From NCBI RefSeq assembly GCF_000300235.2, contig NZ_CP004388.1, forward strand, positions 3,666,001 through 3,730,000: 64,000 bases of DNA. Reading direction: 5' to 3'. Position 1 is the stretch's first letter. Every line of letters begins with the position of its first letter. The translations under genes and the position numbers were made by a program. This document shows, in pieces, positions 29,099 through 37,958 of this stretch. The notes below the pieces were generated by a model. The model did no database searches. It worked only from the letters and a program-made list of their open reading frames with translations, and was not told the origin of the DNA. Origin of the DNA: Thalassospira xiamenensis M-5 = DSM 17429 (GTDB lineage Bacteria > Pseudomonadota > Alphaproteobacteria > Rhodospirillales > Thalassospiraceae).

Positions 29099-29425
29099 AT
29101 GACCGATCATGCCTTTCTCGCGCCGCTTGAAAGCGCGCAGCCGACCAAATCCGTTTATTGTTTCGCCGTTCACGCCGCCGCAGAACCCGATGTTATGCCG
29201 CGTGTGCTTGAACTGTTTTCCAAACGCAATCTTGTCCCCGCAAGCTGGCATTCCACCGTCGCCGACAGCCATGCCGGTTTCAGCGAATTGCAGATCGATA
29301 TCCAGATTCAGCAACTCGAAACCAAAGTTGCCGAACATATCGCGCGTTGCCTGCGTCAGATCGTGCATGTGAATACGGTTCTGACCTCAGAAAAGGGTTA
29401 TTCCAACTCTGCCCTTGGCGCTTAG
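29099..29425 (+). CDS. ACT domain-containing protein
   Basis: Small protein, 108 residues, made of one ACT-like ligand-binding domain: SVYCFAVHAAAEPDVMPRVL then ELFSKRNLVPASWHS follow the N-terminal ACT pattern of acetolactate synthase small subunits. There is no catalytic domain. It may bind an amino acid and regulate a partner in trans. ATG 29099 is chosen, with GTG 29087 an alternative; neither has a clear ribosome-binding site. Followed by a perfect 11-bp inverted repeat before the Nudix gene. Confidence 0.75.
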   Translation: MTDHAFLAPLESAQPTKSVYCFAVHAAAEPDVMPRVLELFSKRNLVPASWHSTVADSHAGFSELQIDIQIQQLETKVAEHIARCLRQIVHVNTVLTSEKGYSNSALGA

Positions 29426-29455
29426 GCCTTGCACGCTTAGTCTGTCTGGGTCGCG

Positions 29456-29483
29456 GCACTGCAACATGATCGTGTTGCAGTGC
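29456..29483 (+). promoter_or_regulatory. perfect 11-bp inverted repeat before the Nudix gene
   Basis: GCACTGCAACA (29456-29466) and TGTTGCAGTGC (29473-29483) surround a 6-base loop. No T-tract follows. It ends 22 bases before the TTG start of the Nudix gene and 12 bases before its GGAG, so it could be an operator or an RNA hairpin affecting translation as well as a terminator of the ACT gene. Confidence 0.55.
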
Positions 29484-29505
29484 GCCCCAACCGACGGAGC
29501 CCGTC

Positions 29506-30369
29506 TTGACCTATCTTGATCATATCAAAGCCTGCAACAACGCCAATCCATCGCGCTATGTGCCATTCCGCATTGATGGAATGTCTCTGGGTGCCTTGCG
29601 TCCGGACTTTGCCACCGCCCTGTCCGCACTTGGCCCGGACTTTGTCCGCGATGAAAATGGCGAATTTTGCTTTGCGCCACATATCGGAACCCTTGATGAC
29701 CGCAACCGTTCGCTCGATACCGCCACCAAGGCGCTTTGCGATCAGGGCGTCATCCGTCGTCTGCATGGCGAACGGTTCGATATTCGCCCGACACTGGGTC
29801 ACGATCCCCTGTGTCAGTTGGATCGGTCCGCCATGCCCTATTTCGGGTTCCGGTCCTGGGGGGTGCATATGAACGGCTATGTGCAAAAAGATGATGGCAT
29901 CCATATGTGGATTGCCCACCGCGCCAAGGACAAACCGACCTATCCCGGCATGCTCGACAATATGGTTGCAGGCGGCCAGCCGACCGGACTTGGTTTTCTT
30001 GAAAACATGATCAAGGAATGTGCCGAAGAAGCCGCCATCCCCGAAAACCTCTCCAGAAATTTGAAACCGGTCGGTACCGTTTCCTATCTTTACGAAACCA
30101 CCGAAGGGCTAAAGCCCGATGTCATGGTCAATTATGATCTGGAATTGCCCGCCGATTTCGTGCCGCGATGTGCGGACGGCGAAGTCGAACGGTTTGAATT
30201 GATGCCTTTGGCCGAGGTTGCCGAAATCGTACGCAGCAGTTTTGATTTCAAATTCAATTGCGCGCTGGTGATCATCGATTTCCTGATTCGCCACGGCTTC
30301 CTGACCGCCGACAATGAACCGGATTACAGCCAGCTGACCACCGGGCTGCATCGCAATATTTTCCGATAG
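29506..30369 (+). CDS. DUF4743/Nudix hydrolase
   Basis: Predicted nucleotide-diphosphate hydrolase, 287 residues. Residues ~1-120 match the DUF4743 domain layout found before Nudix domains in Tnr3/thiamine-pyrophosphokinase-like proteins. The Nudix box lies around 160-185, GGQPTGLGFLENMIKECAEE, with the Glu residues required for Mg binding. GGVHMNGYV-like WGVHMNGYVQKDDGIHMWI precedes it. TTG start with GGAG six bases upstream. The substrate is unknown; a role on damaged thiamine diphosphate is known for eukaryotic relatives. Confidence 0.88.
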   Translation: MTYLDHIKACNNANPSRYVPFRIDGMSLGALRPDFATALSALGPDFVRDENGEFCFAPHIGTLDDRNRSLDTATKALCDQGVIRRLHGERFDIRPTLGHDPLCQLDRSAMPYFGFRSWGVHMNGYVQKDDGIHMWIAHRAKDKPTYPGMLDNMVAGGQPTGLGFLENMIKECAEEAAIPENLSRNLKPVGTVSYLYETTEGLKPDVMVNYDLELPADFVPRCADGEVERFELMPLAEVAEIVRSSFDFKFNCALVIIDFLIRHGFLTADNEPDYSQLTTGLHRNIFR

Positions 30370-30407
30370 GGATTTGTTGATTTGTCCCGCGCAAAAGCGC
30401 CCCAAAC

Positions 30408-30887
30408 TTACTGTTTGGTCGGCGGACCGCCCATAAGCGCCCCAACCGCCATCAGGGTCAATTTGGCGCGCAATTCCGGATCAAGCTTGTCCAGATCTTC
30501 CTGCTTGTTGCGGATGGCAACCAATGCTTCGGAAATCAGTTTGGCGCGCGCATCGTCGGCTGCACTTGGCATCCGGCTTTTCTTTTTGCCGATCTTGGCA
30601 TCGGCGGCTTCAAGAGCCTTAAGGATCGCGGCCTGCGGATTATCCGACTGTTCTGTCAGGGTCTCGGCCAAGGCCTGTGCGCGGGCCTCCTCAAAGGACA
30701 TGCCACTTTCCTGATAGGCCATCGCGCGGTCTTCGATCCGGCGTGCCTGTTTGGCCTGGGCAGCACTGCGTGCTGCCAGCTCGGGATCAGTGAGTTGAAG
30801 GGACTGTGCATCGCTATAGGCCTTAAGGGCCTCCCGTCCGCGTTTTCCTACGAAAACGCGCAGCAGCGTCTCCTTTAGCATTCCCAT
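30408..30887 (-). CDS. conserved hypothetical helical protein (159 aa)
   Basis: Soluble, mostly helical protein without signal peptide. The N-terminus is amphipathic (MGMLKETLLRVFVGKRGREA). The middle is rich in Ala, Glu, Arg and Lys with coiled-coil potential (ARSAAQAKQARRIEDRAMAY), and a C-terminal hydrophobic stretch LTLMAVGALMGG is too short to be certain of membrane insertion. The ATG at 30887 has GGGAA upstream; a TTG directly before it is unlikely to be used. No function is recognised. Its stop lies 39 bases from the convergent Nudix gene. Confidence 0.65.
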   Translation of the reverse strand: MGMLKETLLRVFVGKRGREALKAYSDAQSLQLTDPELAARSAAQAKQARRIEDRAMAYQESGMSFEEARAQALAETLTEQSDNPQAAILKALEAADAKIGKKKSRMPSAADDARAKLISEALVAIRNKQEDLDKLDPELRAKLTLMAVGALMGGPPTKQ

Positions 30888-30993
30888 CAATCGTTCCCGT
30901 TATGGTTTGGTTGCCCGCATCACAAGGCAACCATCATGCACCCAAAGGGTTTCAAAATCATTGCCTGCGGCCGGCAAGAAATATCGCAACGCC

Positions 30994-31455
30994 TTATATA
31001 TGTTGCGCAACCCGGTCTTCTTCAATCTCAAGAATGTAACCAACCAGCGCCTCGCAATCATCCGTTCCCAGATGTTCAAGATCAAAGACGAAATCAACAT
31101 TGTCACGCGCCGGGTCATCGGTTTTCCCGACAATGCCGAATTTGATATATTCCGCATCAAGGGCGGCCAGCGACGATATCACATCGGCCACCCCCACCCG
31201 GTCTTCGGCCGTCAGCGACAAACGGATCAGAACCAGAATATCGGCATCGCAATCAACCGCCTGACGGGCAATCGATTGTGCGTCGGAATTTTTCGGGGCG
31301 ATATCAACGTCAAACCCGCCATCGGCAAACAGGGTCGCGACATGCTTGTGATGGGGTTCTTCCGCCGACGATGCCGTCGCCAGAAGCAGTCTGGGGTGGC
31401 GGCCTTCCATCTCGGCGAAACGGGCAAGATTGGTCGCAAGTTCAGGAGACGTCAT
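30994..31455 (-). CDS. degenerate cobalamin-binding-like domain protein (153 aa)
   Basis: Soluble protein resembling the small C-terminal domain of methylmalonyl-CoA mutase: PRLLLATASS, then KHVATLFADGGFDVDIAPKN and ARQAVDCDADILVLI align with its Rossmann-like B12 fold. The cobalamin-anchoring DxHxxG motif is replaced by EEPHHKH-type sequence, so the axial histidine arrangement is lost. It may have adopted another ligand or a protein-interaction role. No mutase large domain is nearby. GAGG in front of the ATG supports the start. Same strand as the 159-aa gene downstream. Confidence 0.65.
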   Translation of the reverse strand: MTSPELATNLARFAEMEGRHPRLLLATASSAEEPHHKHVATLFADGGFDVDIAPKNSDAQSIARQAVDCDADILVLIRLSLTAEDRVGVADVISSLAALDAEYIKFGIVGKTDDPARDNVDFVFDLEHLGTDDCEALVGYILEIEEDRVAQHI

Positions 31456-31590
31456 AACACCTCACAGAAATAACCTGTCCAGGATGGACATTCTGCGAAC
31501 CAGTATCCCAATGAAGCCTTGGAACTTCAAGCATTGCGGCAAGGTTTTCTGCATCAGACCTCACAACCGCAAAATGCGGTCAATGGTGGT

Positions 31591-32253
31591 TCAGCCGCCG
31601 ATTACCGCCGATGGATCAACCCCGATGACATAGGGATGCGCCCAAAGGAGCACGACATACAGCAAAATTCCCAGCCCGATATCGCGCCAGCCAAGCGCGC
31701 CTTTGGCAAGCCCCGCGACGTCAAACCGTCGAGTCCCGTCAAGGATTGCCTTGTATTCGGCCACGTCCATGTGGCGGGCGCGGATTTTTTCCATCCGCCA
31801 GAACCCGGCAATGGCAAAAACCGTCGCCCCGCCGAAGAACATGAAAGCCACCAGATCACCATTGGGCACGATATGCCCAAGTCCCCACAACATCATGCCC
31901 AAAAGCAGCGGATGACGGGTCAAACGGTTGATCCCCGGGCGCGCCGGATCAAAGCCCTTTTTTCGTCCTATCGACAAAGGACAGGGTTGAATAATCGCCG
32001 CAGCCCACAAAATACAGGCAGGCAGCATGAAGGTCAGCGTCACATGGTTTTGCCAGATTTCGTAGGGCCACAGCGCGATGAAGTCCGCATGACGCACTTC
32101 ATAAATGACCCACCCCAGCAGGAACAGCGACGTGACCGAAAACGTTATAATATATGCCGTGTGACCGATCCTTGCCGTGATCGCACCGCGCAGAAGACCG
32201 GGCACGATATGCCCCGCCATAAACACCGCGACTGAAACGAAAAACCATGTCAA
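31591..32253 (-). CDS. NnrU family membrane protein
   Basis: Integral membrane protein with about six hydrophobic segments, 220 residues. NRLTRHPLLLGMMLWGLGHI and NGDLVAFMFFGG match the NnrU family, which is linked to nitrite/nitric oxide metabolism in denitrifiers but widespread and of unclear biochemical function. The start is a TTG at 32253 with GGGGAG eight bases upstream. No denitrification genes are nearby. The 224-base gap to gcrA shows no gene. Confidence 0.85.
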   Translation of the reverse strand: MTWFFVSVAVFMAGHIVPGLLRGAITARIGHTAYIITFSVTSLFLLGWVIYEVRHADFIALWPYEIWQNHVTLTFMLPACILWAAAIIQPCPLSIGRKKGFDPARPGINRLTRHPLLLGMMLWGLGHIVPNGDLVAFMFFGGATVFAIAGFWRMEKIRARHMDVAEYKAILDGTRRFDVAGLAKGALGWRDIGLGILLYVVLLWAHPYVIGVDPSAVIGG

Positions 32254-32477
32254 ATGACGATCTCCCCTTTACATTGACGCGCTGTCATGCAAATTGCGCA
32301 TCTTTCCGCGTGCAGCAAACCGGTCGTCAAACTGGTCCCGATTGGTCCAAAATGGCTAAGACCCTTGCGCCGCGTGATATTAGCGGATACGTCTGTATCC
32401 CTGTTTGACTTCGGACAATAAGCACCTGCCTATGGATTTTCCACCGGGCAGACAAAGAAACACGGAATATACTCGAA

Positions 32478-32918
32478 ATGAGCTGGACGCCGGAAAAGAT
32501 TGAACTGCTGACCTCGCTCTGGAATCAGGGCTGGACCACAGCACGCATCGGTGAAGAACTGGGCGTTGGCAAAAACGCCGTCGTTGGCAAGGCACACCGC
32601 CTTGGCCTGCCCAAGCGCCCCTCCCCGATCCAGCGCCGCGCCGAAGAGAGCGAGCCGAAAAAGGCACCGACCCCGAAAGTGCAGAGCAAAGGCATCAGCA
32701 TCTTTGATCTCGGTGCCGGTATGTGCCGCTGGCCGTTCGGTGATCCGGGCGATGAAGACTTCCATTTCTGCGGCAAGAAATCTGTGCCGAGCAAACCTTA
32801 CTGCGACGAACATTGCGCAGCCGCCTATCTGAACGGCAAAAACCCGCGCGAAGACGGCCCGCGGAATGTTCCGGGTCGCCCGAATGCGCCGCATATGTCG
32901 CACGGTCCCAAAAAGTAA
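32478..32918 (+). CDS. gcrA: GcrA family cell cycle regulator
   Basis: Sigma-70-interacting transcription factor of alphaproteobacteria that acts at promoters carrying CcrM-methylated GANTC sites, 146 residues. The N-terminal DNA-binding segment MSWTPEKIELLTSLWNQGWT through GVGKNAVVGKAHRLGLPKRP is the family hallmark. The C-terminal part CRWPFGDPGDEDFHFCG and PYCDEHCAAAY contains the RNA-polymerase-binding region. A bidirectional terminator follows at 32965-32997. Confidence 0.95.
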   Translation: MSWTPEKIELLTSLWNQGWTTARIGEELGVGKNAVVGKAHRLGLPKRPSPIQRRAEESEPKKAPTPKVQSKGISIFDLGAGMCRWPFGDPGDEDFHFCGKKSVPSKPYCDEHCAAAYLNGKNPREDGPRNVPGRPNAPHMSHGPKK

Positions 32919-32964
32919 CAGTCTGGCTGTCGCTGACCTTAACGGTCTTCGCGCACGCCCAATT

Positions 32965-32997
32965 AAAAAGCCGCCCTCTTCCGATGGGCGGCTTTTT
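32965..32997. terminator. bidirectional terminator between gcrA and cpdB
   Basis: AAAAAGCCGCCC (32965-32976) pairs with GGGCGGCTTTTT (32986-32997) around a 9-base loop. A-tract and T-tract flank the stem, so it can stop transcription from both the plus-strand gcrA and the minus-strand phosphodiesterase gene. Confidence 0.9.
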
Positions 32998-33014
32998 CTG
33001 TTTCGGGTCCAGTC

Positions 33015-34997
33015 CTATTTCGACTGAAGGACATATTGGGCAAAACCGTTTTCATCCTCGCCGACAAAGCTGATATTGTCGGGTGCGTTCATTGCCGAGG
33101 ATGCCTTGGGACTGGTGACAAACGTCACCTTGGATGCCTCCCCGATGGGGGCCAGGCTCCAGTTGCCGTCGGCCTTCGGATCGATTTCCTTTTCCTCAAG
33201 GATATAGTTCGCCAGAACCGTACGGTTTTCATCGGGTGCTTCGATGATGATGCTTGAACCATCAAGTCCCGGGAAATTGCCCCCGCCGCCAGCACGGTAA
33301 TTATTGGTCGCAACCACGAATTTCTGATCGTCGGCAACCGGCTTGCCATCATAGGTCAGATTGATGACGCGGTGTGCATCCTTGTTTACCACCTCGCCCG
33401 ATGCGTTGTATCGGGCCGGTTGGGTTACATCGATCTGGTAATTGACCCCGTCGATAACATCAAAGTTATAGGTCGGGAATGTCTCGTTGATCAGCGGCTG
33501 CTCTTCCCGGCTGTTCGGGTCAATCTGATTGAACTGTACGGCCGACATTTCCAACCATTCACGGACCTGCGCACCATCAAGCAGCACCGCCCGCAATGTA
33601 TTGGGATAGATATAAAGATCGGCAACGTTCTTTAGTGCGATCTTGCCTTCGGGGATGTCGGTGAAATATTCCGGGCCGCCACGGCCACCGGCCTTGAACG
33701 GTGCCCCCGCCGACAGGATCGGCATCCCGTCATATTCCGATCCCTTCAGGATACGTTCCAGATACCATTTCTGGGCATTGGTCACGATCTGGATCGACGG
33801 ATCATCCGCCACCAGTGCAAAGAAACTGTTGATCGGGGCGACCGTCGTACCGACACCTTCGCGCATATAGGCAATGGTTGCCTCGTGCTCTTCTTTAACC
33901 GCCTCTATTACCTCCGGGTCGGCATCGACCAGCGGGGTGATATCACGGCCTTCGCGGTGATAAATCGGACGTGCTTCCGAAAAGCTGTCGGTCACCTTCC
34001 ATTCCCCGGCATCATTGACCGAAAGTGTCAGGTCAATCACGCCAAGGTGGCTGCCCCAAAAGCCCGGCATAACGGCGGCCACACCATTGATCGTGCCTTT
34101 GGCAAGGTCGACACCGTCTATATTTGCATAGGCATCGGACGGGAACACCGTATGGGCATGGCCAAACAAGATGGCATCAATGCCGTCAACCTGGCTCAGA
34201 TAATAGGTGGCGTTTTCTTCCATACCTTCACGTGCCAGTGTCGACAGGCCCGAATGCGGCACCGCAATCACGATGTCCGCGCCCTTTTCGCGCATTTCCG
34301 GCACGTATTTTCTGGCCATTTCGACAATGTCCTTGGTCACGACATTGCCTTCCAGATTGGCCTTGTCCCACTGCATGATCTGCGGCGGGACAAACCCGAT
34401 CACGCCGACCTTGGCCTTGTGCTTTTTGCCGTCGCCATCGGTAAATTCACGATCAAGGATCACATAGGGCTGGAAATACGGTTTGTCATTTTCGGCATCA
34501 TTATCGCCGTCATCGGCAAAAACATTGGCACTGACATAGGGGAATTTGGCCCCAGAAAGACTTTTGCCCAGGAAATCGAGACCATAGTTGAATTCATGAT
34601 TGCCGATATTGGCCGCGTCATAACCCAAAAGGTTCATCGCCTTGTAAACCGGATGCACCTCGCCCTCTTTCAGGCCGTGGCGCTTTGCCATGTAATCGCC
34701 AAGCGGGTTGCCCTGGATCAGGTCACCATTATCGATCAGGACGACGTTTTCGGCCTCACCGCGCGCGTTTTTCAACAGGGTCGCGACCTTGGCCAGACCA
34801 ACCGTATCCGACGAACTGTCGCGATAATAATCGTAATTGACCAGATGCGTGTGGATATCGGTGGTTTCCAGAATGCGCAACGATACGGCGCTGTCGGCCA
34901 ATGCCGTGCCGCTAGCAAGTGCGACCGTCAGCGACAAGACTGATCCCGCAACTGCACGACCAAAAACTGCACGACCGGCCAGACGAAAATATGACAT
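33015..34997 (-). CDS. cpdB: 2',3'-cyclic-nucleotide 2'-phosphodiesterase/3'-nucleotidase
   Basis: Periplasmic enzyme that hydrolyses 2',3'-cyclic nucleotides and 3'-nucleotides for nucleoside and phosphate scavenging, 660 residues. A signal peptide ends near GTALA. The metallophosphatase domain has TTDIHTHLVNYDYY, DNGDLIQGNP, GNHEFNYGLDFL, VPHSGLS and GHAHTVFP, all metal ligands present. The 5'-nucleotidase C-terminal domain (about 370-600) has NNYRAGGGGNFPG. The DYYRD after the first motif favours CpdB over UshA. Confidence 0.92.
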   Translation of the reverse strand: MSYFRLAGRAVFGRAVAGSVLSLTVALASGTALADSAVSLRILETTDIHTHLVNYDYYRDSSSDTVGLAKVATLLKNARGEAENVVLIDNGDLIQGNPLGDYMAKRHGLKEGEVHPVYKAMNLLGYDAANIGNHEFNYGLDFLGKSLSGAKFPYVSANVFADDGDNDAENDKPYFQPYVILDREFTDGDGKKHKAKVGVIGFVPPQIMQWDKANLEGNVVTKDIVEMARKYVPEMREKGADIVIAVPHSGLSTLAREGMEENATYYLSQVDGIDAILFGHAHTVFPSDAYANIDGVDLAKGTINGVAAVMPGFWGSHLGVIDLTLSVNDAGEWKVTDSFSEARPIYHREGRDITPLVDADPEVIEAVKEEHEATIAYMREGVGTTVAPINSFFALVADDPSIQIVTNAQKWYLERILKGSEYDGMPILSAGAPFKAGGRGGPEYFTDIPEGKIALKNVADLYIYPNTLRAVLLDGAQVREWLEMSAVQFNQIDPNSREEQPLINETFPTYNFDVIDGVNYQIDVTQPARYNASGEVVNKDAHRVINLTYDGKPVADDQKFVVATNNYRAGGGGNFPGLDGSSIIIEAPDENRTVLANYILEEKEIDPKADGNWSLAPIGEASKVTFVTSPKASSAMNAPDNISFVGEDENGFAQYVLQSK

Positions 34998-35100
34998 GTG
35001 AAAGGGTCCCTGTTGAAGCGATGCTCGTGCCTGACATTATGATTGTTCGTTTGGTCAGGATTTGAAGATTTTGCGAAAATAGCAAGGCAAACACAAATGA

Positions 35101-35129
35101 AAACGCCCGCAAGATGATCGCGGGCGTTT
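35101..35129 (-). terminator. terminator after the MFS transporter gene
   Basis: A 10-bp stem AAACGCCCGC/GCGGGCGTTT around a 9-base loop, 38 bases after the MFS stop. On the minus strand it runs into TTTTCATTTG. It separates the MFS gene from cpdB. Confidence 0.8.
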
Positions 35130-35166
35130 GACATATTGAAATTCTGCACCAGTTAAGGCGGCTTTT

Positions 35167-36453
35167 CTATTCTGCCGGGCGCAGCACCGGTTGATCGGAC
35201 TTGTATCCCATAACCACCTCGTTCCCCGGCTCCGGGTCATCGGGCACATTCAGCGCCAGGACCAGTGACACCAGCGCCATCGCCGCCCCGGCCAGAAACA
35301 CCGCTGACGGCGAAATCAGCCACAACAACCCGAACGCCACCGGAATGAACACTGCGGCAATATGGTTGATGGTAAAGCTGACACCCGCCGTCGATGAAAT
35401 GTCGGCCGGGTCGGCGATCTTCTGGAAATAGGTTTTGATCGCAATCGCCATCGCAAAGAACAGATGATCGATGACATAAAGCGCCCCGGCCAGCTTGTCG
35501 CTTTCGACAAAGGCATAAGACACAAATACAATGAACAGACCTATATATTCAAATGTCAGGGCCTTGCGTTCGCCCCACTTGCCGATCAGCTTCCCGATCT
35601 TGGGGGCCATCACCATATTGATCGCATGGTTCAGAAGGAACAGAAGCGTAATGGTGGCGGCATCATAACCAAACTTCTCGACCATCAGGAACCCGGCAAA
35701 CACGGTGAAAATCTGGCGGCGTGCCCCGCTCATGAAGGTCAGGGCGTAATAAAGCCAGTACCGTTTACGCAGGATCAGTTTCTTGGTCTGCGGGTGGGCA
35801 TCGGCAAATTTCGGGAACGCCATCCAGGCAAACAGCGCGGCAATAATCGTCAAGGCCCCGCCAAACAGATAGACATAGCGATATTCGACATCGAGAAGTT
35901 CCAGCATCGCCCAGACAATGCCAAACATCACCAGCGACGATAACGATTTCGCCGAAAGCTGTCGGCCCATCACCATCGCGGTGCGGTCCTTTTTCACCCA
36001 TTGCAACGACAATGCCTGCTGCATGGTTTCAAAATAATGGAACCCGATCGACATCAGGACCGTGGTGCAATAAAGCCCGACAACGGTGGGGAAATAGCCA
36101 GAAATCGCCACCCCAATCCCCAACACCAGCAGCGAAATCAGGGCAAAGGTCTGTTCGCGCAGGATGATGAGGACGAAAATCGCGGTGAAGGCCATAAAGC
36201 CCGGAATTTCGCGCAACGACTGCAAAATCCCGATCTCGCGACCGGTAAAATCCGCCATCTCGACCGAAAAGTTGTTTAACAACGCCATCCAGGTCGAAAA
36301 CGACAACGGCATCGCAGCCGCCATGAAAATCAGCAACACTTCCGGGTTGCGCCATCCCTTGTGCGCAACCGCCCCACCCGACAGATCGGGATTGCCCGGC
36401 ACCTCGATGGGGGCGGCATGGGTGCTTGTTTCCGGTGGTAAATCCTTGGACAT
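35167..36453 (-). CDS. MFS transporter
   Basis: Inner-membrane major facilitator of unknown substrate, 428 residues with about 11-12 hydrophobic segments. The N-terminal ~45 residues are polar, then LLIFMAAAMPLSFSTWMALL begins the first helix. The second half begins after KKLILRKRYWLYYALTFMSG. Divergent from an AraC regulator (139 bases between starts), which may control it. ATG 36453 has GGGGA upstream, so the five extra residues of the longer frame are not needed. Confidence 0.85.
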   Translation of the reverse strand: MSKDLPPETSTHAAPIEVPGNPDLSGGAVAHKGWRNPEVLLIFMAAAMPLSFSTWMALLNNFSVEMADFTGREIGILQSLREIPGFMAFTAIFVLIILREQTFALISLLVLGIGVAISGYFPTVVGLYCTTVLMSIGFHYFETMQQALSLQWVKKDRTAMVMGRQLSAKSLSSLVMFGIVWAMLELLDVEYRYVYLFGGALTIIAALFAWMAFPKFADAHPQTKKLILRKRYWLYYALTFMSGARRQIFTVFAGFLMVEKFGYDAATITLLFLLNHAINMVMAPKIGKLIGKWGERKALTFEYIGLFIVFVSYAFVESDKLAGALYVIDHLFFAMAIAIKTYFQKIADPADISSTAGVSFTINHIAAVFIPVAFGLLWLISPSAVFLAGAAMALVSLVLALNVPDDPEPGNEVVMGYKSDQPVLRPAE

Positions 36454-36591
36454 GATGTTTCCCCGCACGGAACCGGTGGCAATCGGGGCACGTGCTTTTA
36501 TCTGTTTGGTTGGAAGGACTTCAAACTAGCGTTGCCGCACACGTCTGTCTTGCGATAATCTGCCATCATATAGCGCAAACAGGACATTCTT

Positions 36592-37383
36592 ATGGATGGA
36601 TCACGGGATATCCCGAAATATCCGCAACATTCCCGTCCCCGGCCCGATCATCTGCCGCGTCCGGTTTATGTCCGCATGAGCGACCTTCCCGCCGGATACA
36701 GCATCGGCGCGCACAGTCACGACTGGCATCAGCTGATTTTTGCCATCGAAGGCACCATGACCGTCACCACCAAAGCTGGCATCTGGGTCGTCCCGCCCCA
36801 GCGCGCGGTCTGGGTGCCGCCGGGCGTTGAACATGCCGTCAGTCACGCCACCTTCACCCGTGCGCGCCATATCTATATCGATAAAAATGCCCCGGTCGAT
36901 TTGCCGGATCGCTGCACGGTGCTGGATGTAAGCCCGCTTCTGCGTGAACTGATCCGGGCCGCAACCGAAATCCCGATTGAATATGACGAAGCCGGGGCTG
37001 AGGGGCGGCTGATCCGCGTGCTGCTTGATCAGCTTAAACCACCCAGAGACGATAACCTGCATCTGCCCGCCCCCAAGGACCCGCGCCTGGCGCGCATCTG
37101 CGAACAGTTGCAGGCCAATCCGTCTGATAACCGAACCCTTGATAACTGGTCGCGCGATTGCGGTGCATCGTCACGCACGCTGGCCCGCCTGTTTCAACGC
37201 GAAACCGGCATGCCGTTTCGCGACTGGCGGCAAAAGCTGCGCCTGCTTTACGCGCTTGAAAAACTGGCCCATCATCGACCGGTCACCGAGGTTGCCCTTG
37301 ATCTCGGTTATGAAAACACCTCGGCCTTTATCGCGATGTTTCGCAAGGCCACCGGCAAAACGCCGGGTGGGTATTTCCGGTAA
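36592..37383 (+). CDS. AraC family transcriptional regulator
   Basis: Regulator of 263 residues. The N-terminal cupin-like sensor domain has SHDWHQLIFAIEGTMTV and PPQRAVWVPPGVEHAV. The C-terminal double helix-turn-helix has LDNWSRDCGASSRTLARLFQ then EVALDLGYENTSAFIAMFRK, the second HTH being the AraC signature. Divergent from the MFS transporter, the likely target. The next gene (GFA family) follows after 14 bases in the same direction. Confidence 0.92.
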   Translation: MDGSRDIPKYPQHSRPRPDHLPRPVYVRMSDLPAGYSIGAHSHDWHQLIFAIEGTMTVTTKAGIWVVPPQRAVWVPPGVEHAVSHATFTRARHIYIDKNAPVDLPDRCTVLDVSPLLRELIRAATEIPIEYDEAGAEGRLIRVLLDQLKPPRDDNLHLPAPKDPRLARICEQLQANPSDNRTLDNWSRDCGASSRTLARLFQRETGMPFRDWRQKLRLLYALEKLAHHRPVTEVALDLGYENTSAFIAMFRKATGKTPGGYFR

Positions 37384-37397
37384 CGCAGGAGGATAAA

Positions 37398-37757
37398 ATG
37401 AGCGAGAAATCATACAAAGGCGGCTGCCAGTGCGGTGCGGTGCGTTATCGTGTCGACAAGCTTGATCTGGATAAATCGATCACCTGCAATTGTTCACGCT
37501 GCCAGAAACTCGGATCGGTTCTGGCCTTTACCCCGCGCGATAATTTCGTGCTGAAATCCGGCGGGCAGAACCTGACCGAATATCTTTTCAACGATAAAAA
37601 GATCAATCACCAGTTCTGCAAAACCTGCGGCATCCAAAGCTTTGCCTATGGCCAACTGCCCGACGGCAGCAAAATGGCCGCCATCAACGTCAACTGCCTT
37701 GACGATGTCGACCCGCGCAGCCTGACCCCGCATCATGTCGATGGCAAAAGTCACTAA
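37398..37757 (+). CDS. GFA family zinc-binding protein (glutathione-dependent formaldehyde-activating enzyme-like)
   Basis: Small zinc protein, 119 residues. Cysteines GGCQCGAVRYRV, CNCSRCQKLG and FCKTCGIQSF form the two zinc sites of the Gfa/CENP-V fold. Members catalyse S-(hydroxymethyl)glutathione formation only in some cases, so the reaction is not certain. AGGAGG lies six bases before the ATG. Probably co-transcribed with the AraC gene. A second paralogue lies at 47844. Confidence 0.88.
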   Translation: MSEKSYKGGCQCGAVRYRVDKLDLDKSITCNCSRCQKLGSVLAFTPRDNFVLKSGGQNLTEYLFNDKKINHQFCKTCGIQSFAYGQLPDGSKMAAINVNCLDDVDPRSLTPHHVDGKSH

Positions 37758-37775
37758 TTATCCCCTCACAATCAT

Positions 37776-37815
37776 CATTCCTGCGAAGGCATGAATCCAG
37801 ACGGGTCCGCAGGAA
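37776..37815. repeat. REP-like interspersed palindromic element
   Basis: The sequence CATTCCTGCGAAGGCATGAA is close to a widespread proteobacterial REP element whose minus-strand translation gives the familiar spurious peptide W-I-x-A-F-A-G-M. Outer arms TTCCTGCG (37778-37785) and CGCAGGAA (37808-37815) pair perfectly. It lies in the gap between the GFA and DMT genes and could act as an mRNA 3' end. Confidence 0.5.
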
Positions 37816-37958
37816 CAGCTGGCAAATTGGTGTATCGACGGCGCGCGATCCTCAAAACCGACCACTGAGTTTCGCTCGACCCTGATATGAAAAAATCTCA
37901 GTATTTCATACGACTTATTCAGGGTACTGCTTGATAAGCGGGACATCCTTCCCGCCAA

